From: Flavobacteriaceae bacterium
GTDB taxonomy: Bacteria > Bacteroidota > Bacteroidia > Flavobacteriales > Flavobacteriaceae
Assembly: GCA_029938265.1 (NCBI GenBank)
Contig: JAOZVI010000004.1
Location: forward strand, 1 to 59,861
Direction of reading: 5' to 3'
DNA length: 59,861 bases
Numbering within the stretch: the stretch's first letter is position 1; each line of letters starts with the position of its first letter. The notes beneath the pieces were generated by a model. That model was not told the DNA's origin. It made no database searches and saw nothing but the letters and a program-made list of their open reading frames with translations. Made by a program: the position numbers and the translations under genes. Below are positions 28,346-38,173 of the stretch, one piece after another.

Positions 28346-28420
28346 CATTATAATGCAATTTTAGTTTGTTAAAATATGGTTAAAATTAAAAGTGCGAAAA
28401 TAATTCAATATTTTTAAAAT

Positions 28421-28441
28421 AAAAAACCGAGTTTTACTCGG
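28421..28441 (-). terminator. Rho-independent terminator after panB
   Basis: On the minus strand, CCGAG (28441-28437) and CTCGG (28431-28427) form a 5-bp GC-rich stem over a 5-base loop, followed by six T (28426-28421). It ends the UvrD-CvpA-panB transcript and shields the Bat operon promoter downstream. Confidence 0.8.
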
Positions 28442-28450
28442 CTTTTATTA

Positions 28451-29269
28451 TCAATATTGTTCTTCTTCATTGGGAAAGTCCTTAGATTTTACATCAGAAA
28501 TATATCGTTTAAAAGCATCTCCCATTTCTGCATATAGATCCAGATATCTTCTTAAGAATCTAGGACTAAACTCATGTGTCATTCCTAGCATATCATGTGT
28601 TACCAATACCTGTCCATCAACACCTCCACCTGCTCCAATACCAATAACAGGAATAGAAAGGGTTTTTGCAACTTTTTCTGCAAGTTTTGCAGGAACTTTT
28701 TCTAAAACCAACGCAAAACAACCAAATTCTTCTAGTGCTTTAGCATCTTCAATGAGTTTTGCTGCTTCTTCTTTTTCTTTTGCCCTAACGGTATATGTTC
28801 CGAATTTATATATTGATTGAGGTGTTAAACCTAAATGCCCCATTACCGGAATCCCGGCTGTTAAAATTCTTAAAATTGATTCACCAATTTCTTTACCACC
28901 TTCTAATTTTACTGCATGTCCACCGGATTCTTTCATAATTCTAATAGCAGAATCTAAAGCTTTCCTTGAATTTCCTTGATAAGTTCCGAAAGGAAGATCA
29001 ACTACAACCAATGATCTTTCATTTGCTCTAATTACTGAAGAAGCATGATAGATCATCTGATCTAAGGTAATAGGTAATGTGGTTTCATGGCCTGCCATGA
29101 CATTTGAGGCGGAATCACCAACCAAAATGATATCAATTCCGGCATGGTCTACAATTTTTGCCATAGTATAATCATAAGCGGTTAACATAGCGATTTTTTC
29201 TCCATTGACTTTCATTTCAATCAATGATTTGGTTGTAATCCTTTTGTATTTTTTTTTGGCAGTTGACAT
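28451..29269 (-). CDS. panB: 3-methyl-2-oxobutanoate hydroxymethyltransferase
   Basis: A 272-residue cytosolic enzyme that transfers a hydroxymethyl group from methylenetetrahydrofolate to ketoisovalerate, giving ketopantoate, the first committed step of pantothenate and CoA synthesis. The TIM-barrel motifs are intact: [31 protein letters not shown] (metal-binding Asp), [17 protein letters not shown] and GHLGLTPQS, and the glycine-rich [15 protein letters not shown]. No panC or panD is in the window. It is last of three genes behind uvrD and cvpA. Confidence 0.95.
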   Translation of the reverse strand: MSTAKKKYKRITTKSLIEMKVNGEKIAMLTAYDYTMAKIVDHAGIDIILVGDSASNVMAGHETTLPITLDQMIYHASSVIRANERSLVVVDLPFGTYQGNSRKALDSAIRIMKESGGHAVKLEGGKEIGESILRILTAGIPVMGHLGLTPQSIYKFGTYTVRAKEKEEAAKLIEDAKALEEFGCFALVLEKVPAKLAEKVAKTLSIPVIGIGAGGGVDGQVLVTHDMLGMTHEFSPRFLRRYLDLYAEMGDAFKRYISDVKSKDFPNEEEQY

Positions 29270-29302
29270 ATTATATAATATTTAAAAAAGTAAAACTAAT
29301 GA

Positions 29303-29806
29303 TTATTTTTCATTGACCTTTTCTACTTCTTTGATTAGGTTTGGAAAAATAGCCGGAGCAAGATTTTTAATTGGCTCATAAAGTACAGATTCTTGGGTTT
29401 GAGATTGCTCAACAAATGGTAATGTTTTATTTATTTTACTAAAGATCATCAATACAACACTTACAATTAAACCTACTTTTAATAAGCCAAATAATGCGCC
29501 TAAAAATTTATTTAAAAATCCTAATGCAATACTTTCGGCAATCTTAGTAAAAACTTTTCCAAGGATTGAAATCAGAACTAAAATAATGATAAATGTTCCG
29601 GCAAAGGAAACTAATTGCATCATTGAAGCATCCCAACTCACATAATTCTTTAAAATATTAGATAAAAAATATGAGAAATGAATTGCTCCATAAATACCTA
29701 AAACTAATCCTGCAAGTGAAGTTATTTCAACAATAAAACCTTTAAAATATCCTCTAATTAATCCAAATGCTAATAATATAGCAATAACAATATCAATATA
29801 ATTCAT
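29303..29806 (-). CDS. CvpA family membrane protein
   Basis: A 167-residue inner-membrane protein with four hydrophobic helices (about 3-20, 28-50, 63-84 and 100-124) and an amphipathic C-terminal tail, which matches CvpA (colicin V production) proteins. Its opening, MNYIDIVIAILLAFGLIRGYFKG, is split here at residues 1-19 and is typical. CvpA proteins affect envelope stress tolerance, and the mechanism is unclear. It lies 18 bases after the helicase gene and 33 bases before panB. Confidence 0.88.
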   Translation of the reverse strand: MNYIDIVIAILLAFGLIRGYFKGFIVEITSLAGLVLGIYGAIHFSYFLSNILKNYVSWDASMMQLVSFAGTFIIILVLISILGKVFTKIAESIALGFLNKFLGALFGLLKVGLIVSVVLMIFSKINKTLPFVEQSQTQESVLYEPIKNLAPAIFPNLIKEVEKVNEK

Positions 29807-29824
29807 AATAATTTGGAGTATTGT

Positions 29825-32800
29825 TTAAATTTCTACAATATTAATATCTTGATCGATATAAACCAAAAGTTTTTTTGAAATTGAATAATCCATTTTATTT
29901 AAAATAGTTGCATAAGATTCAATTTGATGGATATGTTTACTTTCTTGATTTCCGGTTTTATAATCGATTATTGTTACTTTGTTATTTTTGTGAAAGATCA
30001 AACGATCAGGGATAAATATTTGTTTATCATCATTTACAATTTCTCTTTCGTTAAAAATTATATTACCTTTTTGATAATATTTATTTAATTTGGGGTGTGT
30101 GACCAATCTATGCAAAATATCTTTTATCAAGAAAGACTCTTCTTTATTTAAATTACCATTACCGGTAAACCGATCAATAATTTTATCAACATCATCTTCA
30201 ATAATAACTTTTGCCATTATTTCATGGATAATATTTCCGTATTGAATTGCTTTTTCTCTATCAGAATCCCATAATAATGTTGAATTGGCAACTATTGTAA
30301 TTTTGTGATCTTGCCAGGGAGTACTGATAAATTCTTCCTGATCAATTGTAATTACTTCAGATTCTTTATCTCCTTTATCCTCTTTTGTAAAACTATTTAC
30401 ACCAAATTCGTATAAATATTTTTCTTGCTGCCAATTGCCGGTTTCTTTTAAGAATGATTTTAGAAAATGTGCACTAGTATTCATATCACCTTTTGCATCA
30501 TTTTCTGAAATTATATACAATTGTTCTACAGCTCGTGTAAAAGCAACATATAATATATTAAAATTGTCGAGTTCAATTTGTTCTAATTGCTCTTGAAAAA
30601 TGTTTTCTCCTTGTAAACCTGTATTTTTAATGGTTGCAGTTGAATTGATATAAAAACTATCAAAACCATAATTATTATCAAAATTATTTAGGTCATACCA
30701 TGCTTTACTGCTTTTATTTACATCGTAGATTTTTAGATCATATGGAAAAATTACAACTCTATATTCCAATCCTTTGGATTTATGTATGGTAGATATTTTA
30801 ACAGCATTTTTATTTTCAGAAGAGGCAATATTTAAATTGTCCTTTTTGAGTTCCCAATAGGCTAAAAATTCGTTTGTACTTTGTGATTTTTGTTGTGAAA
30901 ATTTAAAGACTTCATCTAAAAAAAATTGTAAATAAGCATCCGATTTTTCCGTTAAACGGAAACTTCTAATGATATATTCTATACTTTCATACAATGGCAT
31001 ATATGCAAAACTTGATGCATCGTAATAAATTTGATATTTTTCAAGTTCCTTAAAAAATACATTAAGATCTTTATTGATCAGATCCGAAATAAAAACATGT
31101 TTAATTCCTTTTATTTTTATATGAGAATGCAAAAAATATAGTATATCAAATTTTGAGTTTTTATCTTTATTTTCAGTTAAATAGTATAATAAATTAATAA
31201 TAAAATCAACTTTTTTATCATTCATTAACAATAGTGTTTCTGAGCTGATTATTGGAATACCCTGTTGCGATAGATAGTTGGCAATAGTTTCGCCATGCTT
31301 ATTTTTTCTAACAAGAATGCAGATATCATTTCTATCAATTTTATTATCCAGATCATAAATTATCTTAGCTACTTTTTCAGGAATAATTTCAGCGCGTTGA
31401 TCTTCATTAAGTTTTCCTTCAATAAAATCAATATTAACATACCCCCCTTTTTTATTATGGTTTTTTTGTTTATTTCCGGTTTTATACAGATCGGTATGGG
31501 ATTCTTTAATAAAATGCTTTGAAGAATGGGTGAAGAAATTGTTATTGAAGTCAATTATTTCAGAAAAACTACGATAATTAATATCCAGATCATTTATTTT
31601 TTTTGGGATATGAAAAGGATTTGCATCATATTCTTTGCAAGAATCATCTAATTTATTTTCATCAGAAGCCAGGCAAATAAATTGTTCGGGTTTTCCTCCA
31701 CGCCATCTGTAAATAGATTGTTTGGCATCACCCACCAAAAGCAAACCTGAATCTTCTTGAGCCAAGGCATTGGCAATTAACGGAATCAAATTTTGCCATT
31801 GCAGTACCGAAGTATCTTGCATTTCATCAATAAAAAAATGTTTGAATCTTTCACCAATTCGTTCGTAAATAAAAGCTGCGGGTTGTTCAATCAAATGCTT
31901 GCTGATAATTTGGTTAAATTCAGCAATAAATTTGATGTTATTTTCTTCTTTTATCTCATTTAACGATTTGTTTAATTCGCTTAAAACTGCTAAAGGTGTG
32001 AGTCCGTTTAATAATAGCTTAACCAAACTATAAGATTTGTACAAATCCTCAGAATGATTATATAAGTTTAATAATTCCGGTAAAATACCATTGATCAATA
32101 ATTTAATTTTTTCCGGCTTTGAGTTTGCAAAATAAGTGTTTTCTTCAATACGCTCTTTTAATTTACTTTGATTAAAAAATTTGACCTTTTGTAGATTACC
32201 CGATAAATTAATAAAATGGTTGGGCAACATTGAACGGTAAAAATCTTTATAATCTAAGCCTGCTCCATCAATAATTGTTAAAGCTTTTTTACCTGTTTCT
32301 ATAAAATCATTTTCAATCTCTTTTTTTTGTTTTATTAGATATTTTTTAAAATTTAAAAAATCAGTAATATTTCTTTTTTGTAATTTTTCTAATTCAACAG
32401 CATCATTTTCATTCAATAGGATTTTCGAAACTTTATTCAAATCATTAGAAACGTCCCATGATCTATCATCATCAGCTTGTTGCAAGGCATAATCAATTAA
32501 AATTTTGGATATATTCTTATCGATTCCAATTTGAGAGATCACATTTTCAACAGCTTCATTTAACCAGGGTTCGGTATCCATTTCAACATCAAAATTCACT
32601 GACAAACCCAGATCAAGAGCAAAAGTCCGAATTAATTTATGTGTAAAAGTATCGATCGTATTGATATTGAAAGCTGTATAATTTTGTAAAATAGCATCCA
32701 ATATGTTTTTTGCTCTATTTTGAAGTACTTCTTTATCTTTTCCTGTTTCATCGACTAAGATCTGTAACATTTCATTTTTATTAGCCATTGAAATTTCGCG

Positions 32801-32989
32801 TAGATTAGTAATTACACGCTCTTTCATTTCAGCTGCAGCTTTATTGGTAAAAGTTATAGCAAGAATGTTTTGAAACAAATATTTATCATCAGATTGCAAA
32901 AGTATTTTTATATATTCCTTAACCAGAGTAAAGGTTTTTCCACTTCCAGCAGAGGCATTATAAACTTGAAAAGAGGTTTGATTTTGCAC
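29825..32989 (-). CDS. UvrD/Rep-family helicase with C-terminal PD-(D/E)XK nuclease domain (AddA/RecB-like)
   Basis: A 1054-residue helicase-nuclease, probably for double-strand break repair. Walker A is ASAGSGKT (residues 12-19), the Walker B variant is IDEMQD (around 385), motif III is GDAKQSIYRWRGGKP, and motif VI is YVAFTRAVEQLY. The C-terminal nuclease keeps IPDRL and IIDYKTG (about 1000-1025), with the Asp and Lys of the active site. In the family such a protein pairs with an AddB-like nuclease, but no such gene is next to it here. It is first in the unit with cvpA and panB, and divergent from the DUF2459 gene. Confidence 0.9.
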   Translation of the reverse strand: MQNQTSFQVYNASAGSGKTFTLVKEYIKILLQSDDKYLFQNILAITFTNKAAAEMKERVITNLREISMANKNEMLQILVDETGKDKEVLQNRAKNILDAILQNYTAFNINTIDTFTHKLIRTFALDLGLSVNFDVEMDTEPWLNEAVENVISQIGIDKNISKILIDYALQQADDDRSWDVSNDLNKVSKILLNENDAVELEKLQKRNITDFLNFKKYLIKQKKEIENDFIETGKKALTIIDGAGLDYKDFYRSMLPNHFINLSGNLQKVKFFNQSKLKERIEENTYFANSKPEKIKLLINGILPELLNLYNHSEDLYKSYSLVKLLLNGLTPLAVLSELNKSLNEIKEENNIKFIAEFNQIISKHLIEQPAAFIYERIGERFKHFFIDEMQDTSVLQWQNLIPLIANALAQEDSGLLLVGDAKQSIYRWRGGKPEQFICLASDENKLDDSCKEYDANPFHIPKKINDLDINYRSFSEIIDFNNNFFTHSSKHFIKESHTDLYKTGNKQKNHNKKGGYVNIDFIEGKLNEDQRAEIIPEKVAKIIYDLDNKIDRNDICILVRKNKHGETIANYLSQQGIPIISSETLLLMNDKKVDFIINLLYYLTENKDKNSKFDILYFLHSHIKIKGIKHVFISDLINKDLNVFFKELEKYQIYYDASSFAYMPLYESIEYIIRSFRLTEKSDAYLQFFLDEVFKFSQQKSQSTNEFLAYWELKKDNLNIASSENKNAVKISTIHKSKGLEYRVVIFPYDLKIYDVNKSSKAWYDLNNFDNNYGFDSFYINSTATIKNTGLQGENIFQEQLEQIELDNFNILYVAFTRAVEQLYIISENDAKGDMNTSAHFLKSFLKETGNWQQEKYLYEFGVNSFTKEDKGDKESEVITIDQEEFISTPWQDHKITIVANSTLLWDSDREKAIQYGNIIHEIMAKVIIEDDVDKIIDRFTGNGNLNKEESFLIKDILHRLVTHPKLNKYYQKGNIIFNEREIVNDDKQIFIPDRLIFHKNNKVTIIDYKTGNQESKHIHQIESYATILNKMDYSISKKLLVYIDQDINIVEI

Positions 32990-33094
32990 TAAAATTATTT
33001 TAAGTAAAAGTAGTAAAAAATCAATTTAGAAAATAGTTTACTTTAGCTTCGTCTTAAAAATGGTTAAATTTTTTATGGATAAAAGGAATAAAAA

Positions 33095-33742
33095 ATGATA
33101 ATGATTAGGAAAATAATAAAATGGATCATTACACTTGTTCTAATTCCTGTTGTATACTTGCTTGTATCATTGGTCTTAACATTTATTCCGGTAAACGGTA
33201 ATAATGATTATACAGAAAAGAATAATTCAATTTATTTAAATTCAAATGGTATTCATTTAGATATTATTATTCCAAAAGATCAAATTGACTCAAAACTTAT
33301 AGATGGACTAGAGTATTCTAAAAATGATGCATATTTTTCATTTGGTTGGGGTGATAAAAATTTTTATTTCAATACGCCAACCTGGAATGATCTAACATTT
33401 AATAATGCTTTTAAAGCTTTATTTATAAATAGCTCAACGTTAATTCATTTAACCAAATATTCAACAATTCAAGAATACTGGGTAGAAATAAAAGTAAATC
33501 AAGATCAATTATATAAGATCAATCAGTATATCAATAAAACATTTTATGTTGATAAATTTGATGAAAAAATATTATTGAAGAACAAAGGGTATACAAGTGA
33601 TGATGATTTTTATGAAGCTTTGGGAAGTTTTTCAATCTTTAAAACTTGTAATAGTTGGGTTAATTCAGGATTAAAAGAAAGTAATATAAAAGCTTGCTTA
33701 TGGACACCTTTTGATTTTGGTTTGCTCAACATGCATAAATAA
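33095..33742 (+). CDS. DUF2459 (TIGR02117) family protein
   Basis: A 215-residue protein with one N-terminal membrane helix (about 7-30) and an extracytoplasmic domain. The family marks are SNGIHLDIIIP, YFSFGWGDKNFYFNTPTW and, near the end, KTCNSWVNSGLKES. The combination of an N-terminal His and a late Cys (TCNSW) suggests a papain-like or NlpC-like fold, but activity has not been shown to my knowledge. The start could be the ATG at 33101 (second Met, MIRK). It lies 80 bases before the hexosaminidase gene. Confidence 0.82.
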   Translation: MIMIRKIIKWIITLVLIPVVYLLVSLVLTFIPVNGNNDYTEKNNSIYLNSNGIHLDIIIPKDQIDSKLIDGLEYSKNDAYFSFGWGDKNFYFNTPTWNDLTFNNAFKALFINSSTLIHLTKYSTIQEYWVEIKVNQDQLYKINQYINKTFYVDKFDEKILLKNKGYTSDDDFYEALGSFSIFKTCNSWVNSGLKESNIKACLWTPFDFGLLNMHK

Positions 33743-33822
33743 ATATTCTTTTTGTAATTTTAGCTTTTTAAAAAATAAAATCAATTTTTTACTTATTAAT
33801 AAATGTTTCAAAATCAAAAAAT

Positions 33823-35715
33823 ATGAAAAATCTACTTTTACTTTTTTTACTTTTTACTTTTTTTTATCAAAGCAATGCACAACATTCAATTATTCCTATT
33901 CCGGTAAATTATGTAGCGAATAACAGTGAATTTATTTTTGACGATCAAGTGAGTTTAAATCTACAAACTAATGATGAACAAGTAAAGAAATACACTGAAC
34001 AATTTCAACTTTTTTTAAAGAAAAACGGTATAAACACTAGTGTTTCAACAACAAAAAAAGGCAATAAAACTATTGATGTAATTCTCAATAAAAAATTACA
34101 AACTGAACTTGGAAATGAAGGTTATATATTAGAAGTTAACCAAAACAACATCAAATTAACTGCTAATGAACCTGCAGGGATTTTTAATGGTTTTCAAACA
34201 TTAAAACAATTAATTCCTATTGAAAAGATATCCTCTGAAAATAAAACTTCAAACCAAATTAAAATTAAAGGTTGTAAAATTACAGATTACCCTCGTTTTG
34301 GTTGGCGTGGACTTATGTTAGATGTTAGTCGTCATTTCTTTTCTGTTGAAGATGTTAAGGCATATATTGATCAAATGTCTCAATATAAGTATAATGTATT
34401 TCATTGGCATTTAACGGATGATGAAGGTTGGCGAATTGAGATCAAATCATTACCAAAATTAACTGAGGTTGGTGCATGGAGAGTAGAAAGATATGGAAGA
34501 TTTGGTGAAGATCGAAAAGCCCCTAAACCCGGAGAAAAAACTCCTTATGGAGGTTTTTATACTCAAGAGCAAATTAAAGAAATTGTAAAATATGCTGCTG
34601 ATAGAAATGTTACAATTGTACCTGAAATTGATTTTCCCGGCCATAGTATGGCCGCTTTAGCTGCTTATCCGGAACTTTCTACAAAAAAAGAACCAAAGTC
34701 TGTTAGTCCAGGATTCAAATTTGCAGATTGGTATGGTGATGGGACATTCAAAATGCTTGTTGAAAATACATTAAATCCTGCAGATGAAAATGTTTATGCC
34801 TTTGTAGATAAGGTTTTTACTGAAGTTGCAGCATTATTTCCCGGAGATTATATTCATATGGGCGGAGACGAATGCTATCATGGATATTGGGATGAAGATC
34901 CTAAAGTTCAACAATTTATGAAAAAAAATAAAATAGAAAACAGTCATGAATTGCAAAGCTATTTTGTTAAAAGAGTAGAAAAGATTATTAGTAGTAAAGG
35001 TAAAAAAATGATAGGATGGGATGAGATATTAGAAGGAGGTTTGGCTGATGGTGCTGCTGTTATGAGTTGGCGGGGTATGAAAGGTGGTATTGAAGCTGCA
35101 AAAATGGGACATGATGTAGTAATGACACCTACAACTTATGCTTATTTAGATTATACTCAGGGTGATCACAGTGTTGAAAATCCGATTTATGCTAACCTAA
35201 GTCTTGAAAAATCGTATAGTTTTGAACCGGTTCCGGAAGGAGTAGATGCAAAATATGTTTTGGGAGGGCAAGGAAATCTATGGACAGAAGTTATTCCTAA
35301 TCTCCAATATGCTTATTACATGACTTATCCTCGTGCTTTTGCTATAGCAGAAACATTATGGAGTCCGAAAGAAAATAAAAATTTGGATAGCTTTATCAAT
35401 CGTACCGAAGATCATTTTAATAGATTTGATGCTCAAAACACAAATATTTCAAAAGCTATTTTAGATCCTGAGGTTAAAGTTTATCGCAAAGATAATAAGC
35501 TAATGTGCGAATTAAAAAACTCAGTGCCCAATTCAGAGATTTTTTATACTATCGATAATACCTATCCTGTAAAATTCGGTCAAAAATATACTGGTGCTTT
35601 TGAAATTCCTGCAGGCAAACTTAATTTACGAACACAAACTTTTAAAAACGGAAAGCCTATTAGCAGGGAATTATTAATATCAAGAACTGAACTAGATAAA
35701 AGAGCAGGTAATTAA
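33823..35715 (+). CDS. Secreted beta-N-acetylhexosaminidase (GH20)
   Basis: A 630-residue exported or surface enzyme that removes terminal N-acetylglucosamine or N-acetylgalactosamine by substrate-assisted catalysis. A signal peptide (1-20, ending SNAQ) precedes a GH20b accessory domain (about 22-155) and a GH20 barrel (about 156-505) with FHWHLTDDEGWRIE and the catalytic pair D349-E350 in HMGGDECYHG. A small C-terminal beta domain follows (about 540-625). The next gene is a ChbG/YdjC deacetylase, so the pair may process chitooligosaccharides, peptidoglycan fragments or glycoprotein glycans. Confidence 0.93.
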   Translation: MKNLLLLFLLFTFFYQSNAQHSIIPIPVNYVANNSEFIFDDQVSLNLQTNDEQVKKYTEQFQLFLKKNGINTSVSTTKKGNKTIDVILNKKLQTELGNEGYILEVNQNNIKLTANEPAGIFNGFQTLKQLIPIEKISSENKTSNQIKIKGCKITDYPRFGWRGLMLDVSRHFFSVEDVKAYIDQMSQYKYNVFHWHLTDDEGWRIEIKSLPKLTEVGAWRVERYGRFGEDRKAPKPGEKTPYGGFYTQEQIKEIVKYAADRNVTIVPEIDFPGHSMAALAAYPELSTKKEPKSVSPGFKFADWYGDGTFKMLVENTLNPADENVYAFVDKVFTEVAALFPGDYIHMGGDECYHGYWDEDPKVQQFMKKNKIENSHELQSYFVKRVEKIISSKGKKMIGWDEILEGGLADGAAVMSWRGMKGGIEAAKMGHDVVMTPTTYAYLDYTQGDHSVENPIYANLSLEKSYSFEPVPEGVDAKYVLGGQGNLWTEVIPNLQYAYYMTYPRAFAIAETLWSPKENKNLDSFINRTEDHFNRFDAQNTNISKAILDPEVKVYRKDNKLMCELKNSVPNSEIFYTIDNTYPVKFGQKYTGAFEIPAGKLNLRTQTFKNGKPISRELLISRTELDKRAGN

Positions 35716-35789
35716 GTTACTCTTTTTAAAAGATTAAAGTGGTTATCCGCTCAACAATCTATTTATAAATAATATTAAAATTTTTAAAA

Positions 35790-36737
35790 TTGAAAAAAAA
35801 TCAATTATTTCTTTTCTACTTTTTGTTAGTCTTTTTCTTTCCTGCTAATATTTTTTCTCAGTCAATATCATTAGCTCAGCGATTAGGATTTGATAAAAAC
35901 ACAAAACTATTGATCATTCATGCTGATGATATTGGTCTGGCACATTCAGTTAATACAGCAACTATTAAGGCATTTGAAGGTGCTGGAATAAACTCAGCTA
36001 GTATTATGGTGCCTTGTCCGTGGTTTCCTGAGATTGCAGCCTATGCCAAAGATCATACTGAATACGATTTTGGTTTGCATTTAACTTTAAATGCTGAATG
36101 GAAGAATTATCGCTGGGGAGGTGTGTCTCCTGCTACTGAAATACCTAGTTTATTAGATAAAAAAGGATTTTTTTATCGTTCAGTTAAAGAAGTGGTTGAG
36201 CATGCTAATCCTATAGAAGTTGAAAAAGAATTAATAGCACAGGTAGAAAGAGCTTTGGCTTTTGGTGTTAAACCAACACATTTAGACAATCATATGGGAA
36301 GTCTTTTTGCCACTCCCGAACTTTTTCAGATATATCTTAAAGTCGGCAAAATTTATAATCTACCTGTTTTTATTCCTTTGAATGCTGCTAAAGGTTACCC
36401 TGAATTGATGAATATGATTGGTGAACAACAGGTGTTTGTTGATAATTATATGATGATGAATACAAATCGACCAATAAGTGAATGGAATGAATTTTATATT
36501 GATATCGTTCAGCAATTACAACCCGGGTTAAATGAATTGATCGTTCATGTAGCAATTGATAACAGTGAAATGCAGGCAGTAACAATTGATCACGCTGATT
36601 TCGGTTCCGCCTGGCGCCAAAATGACCTGAATACTTTATTGAGTAAAGAATTTAAAATTGCTTTAAAAGAAAACAATATAAAATTGATTACCTGGAAAGA
36701 GATTGGGAATTTACTTAATAAAATGAATGGAGAATAA
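35790..36737 (+). CDS. ChbG/YdjC-family carbohydrate deacetylase, secreted, TTG start
   Basis: A 315-residue exported protein with a signal peptide (1-24, ending IFSQ). The metal-binding set of the ChbG/YdjC family is visible: D46 and D47 in HADDIG, H97 in FGLHLTL, and H164 and H168 in THLDNHMG. Family members remove N-acetyl groups from diacetylchitobiose or related oligosaccharides. The start must be TTG, because no in-frame ATG occurs before about residue 72 and the signal peptide needs the TTG-led N-terminus. It follows the GH20 gene after 74 bases and converges with feoB at a perfect hairpin. Confidence 0.9.
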   Translation: MKKNQLFLFYFLLVFFFPANIFSQSISLAQRLGFDKNTKLLIIHADDIGLAHSVNTATIKAFEGAGINSASIMVPCPWFPEIAAYAKDHTEYDFGLHLTLNAEWKNYRWGGVSPATEIPSLLDKKGFFYRSVKEVVEHANPIEVEKELIAQVERALAFGVKPTHLDNHMGSLFATPELFQIYLKVGKIYNLPVFIPLNAAKGYPELMNMIGEQQVFVDNYMMMNTNRPISEWNEFYIDIVQQLQPGLNELIVHVAIDNSEMQAVTIDHADFGSAWRQNDLNTLLSKEFKIALKENNIKLITWKEIGNLLNKMNGE

Positions 36738-36770
36738 TTATTTAATTGTTCAACTAAATAATTATTCTCC
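36729..36770. repeat. Perfect 16-bp inverted repeat spanning the stop codons of ChbG/YdjC and FeoB permease genes
   Basis: GGAGAATAATTATTTA (36729-36744) is repeated in inverse orientation at 36755-36770 around a 10-base loop. The left arm contains the last codons and the TAA (36735-36737) of the deacetylase gene, and the right arm contains the end of the FeoB permease gene, with its TAG at 36754-36756. No T-run follows on either side, so it is not a classic terminator. It may cap the 3' ends of both mRNAs. Confidence 0.75.
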
Positions 36771-38172
36771 ATATCTGAGCCACTAAAAAAGTAACTATAA
36801 AACCCATAATTAACGGTAAAATAGACGCAAGAAGTGTCCATTTTACGCTTTTGGTTTCTTTATAAATTGTATAAATTGTTGTGCTGCACGGATTGTGCAA
36901 TAAACTAAATAACATCACATTAACAGCAGTTAATAATGTCCATCCTCCTGCTTTTAAAATATTAGCGGTTTCGTTAGCAGAATCGAGTTCAAACATCACT
37001 CCGGCACCGTCTCCTCCTGCAATTCCGGTAACTAAAACTGTTAACATTAAAATGGTAGGTATTACAATTTCATTTGCCGGAATAGCAACAATATAAGCTA
37101 ATAAGATAACGCCATTAAGTCCTAAAAGAAACCCAAAACCATCTAATGAATTTATGATCCAGGCGGCAATACTTTGATCACCAATATTAATATTTGAGAT
37201 CAGCCAAATAGCAGCTCCTGCAGGTGCTGCAAAAATTATGGCACGCCATAATACTATTAAAGTCCGGTCAATTAGAGAAGTATAAACTGTCTTCCAAAAT
37301 CGGGGTGGACGATAGGGTGGTAATTCTAAATTAAATGTAGAAACTTCTCCTTTTAATACAGTTTTTGATAATGCCCAAGAGCTAAAGAACATAAAGAATA
37401 TTCCTAAAATTGCAATGCCAATTACAGCGCTAACTGATGCTAATCCAGATAAGGAACTTGGCACTACTGCCCCTATAAATATGGTAGCAATTAAGATTTG
37501 TGTAGGCCAACGCCCATTGCATAGAGAAAAATTATTAGTGATAATGGCAATTAATCTTTCCCTGGGGCTATCAATAATTCGGGTAGCAACTACACCTGCA
37601 GCATTACAACCAAAACCCATACTCATCGTTAAAGCCTGTTTGCCATGAGCACCTGATTTTTTAAACAAATAATCTAAGTTAAAGGCAACACGAGGTAAGT
37701 AACCAAAATCTTCTAAGAGGGTAAATAATGGAAAAAATATTGCCATTGGTGGTAACATTACAGCAATCACCCATGCTACTGCCATATAAACACCATCAAT
37801 TAAAAAACCGTCTAACCACCAAGGCATTCCAATATTTGATGCAAAACTTTTTAACGCAGGGTGAATATTTTCTAAAAATAAATTTGCAAGTATTGATGAG
37901 GGATAATTGGCTCCAATAATAGTTATCCAAAGTATCAGGCCTAAAATAAGGAACATGATAGGAAATCCCCATATTTTACTGGTAACAATTTTATCAATTT
38001 TGCTATCTAAACGAAATTGTTTTTTTTGATTATCAGTTTGAACTGCATTATTTACAATTTCCGAAGCATCGGCATAAATACCTTCAGCAAGGTGATCGTG
38101 AAAATCATCACCAATTTGCCAACGCAAATTATTTGATAATGAAATAATATTTTCTACAGATTTTTTTTTCAT
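36754..38172 (-). CDS. feoB: Ferrous iron transporter FeoB, permease half (separate protein)
   Basis: A 472-residue inner-membrane protein equal to the membrane part of FeoB. It begins with the last helix of the FeoB helical domain ([18 protein letters not shown]), followed by the linker [15 protein letters not shown] that leads into the membrane domain. Two nucleoside-recognition (Gate) domains follow. The first Gate contains C189 ([13 protein letters not shown]) and C218 (LCNGRWPTQ), where standard FeoB has SCGARLP. The GTPase half is the preceding gene, whose stop is 1 base before this ATG. The two halves must assemble to import Fe2+. Confidence 0.9.
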   Translation of the reverse strand: MKKKSVENIISLSNNLRWQIGDDFHDHLAEGIYADASEIVNNAVQTDNQKKQFRLDSKIDKIVTSKIWGFPIMFLILGLILWITIIGANYPSSILANLFLENIHPALKSFASNIGMPWWLDGFLIDGVYMAVAWVIAVMLPPMAIFFPLFTLLEDFGYLPRVAFNLDYLFKKSGAHGKQALTMSMGFGCNAAGVVATRIIDSPRERLIAIITNNFSLCNGRWPTQILIATIFIGAVVPSSLSGLASVSAVIGIAILGIFFMFFSSWALSKTVLKGEVSTFNLELPPYRPPRFWKTVYTSLIDRTLIVLWRAIIFAAPAGAAIWLISNINIGDQSIAAWIINSLDGFGFLLGLNGVILLAYIVAIPANEIVIPTILMLTVLVTGIAGGDGAGVMFELDSANETANILKAGGWTLLTAVNVMLFSLLHNPCSTTIYTIYKETKSVKWTLLASILPLIMGFIVTFLVAQIWRIII

Positions 38173-38173
38173 A

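Noticed and set aside
28470-28820. Plus-strand open frame of 116 residues within panB
   Set aside because: It is antisense to a fully conserved panB frame; Ser/Pro-rich composition is typical of shadow translation.
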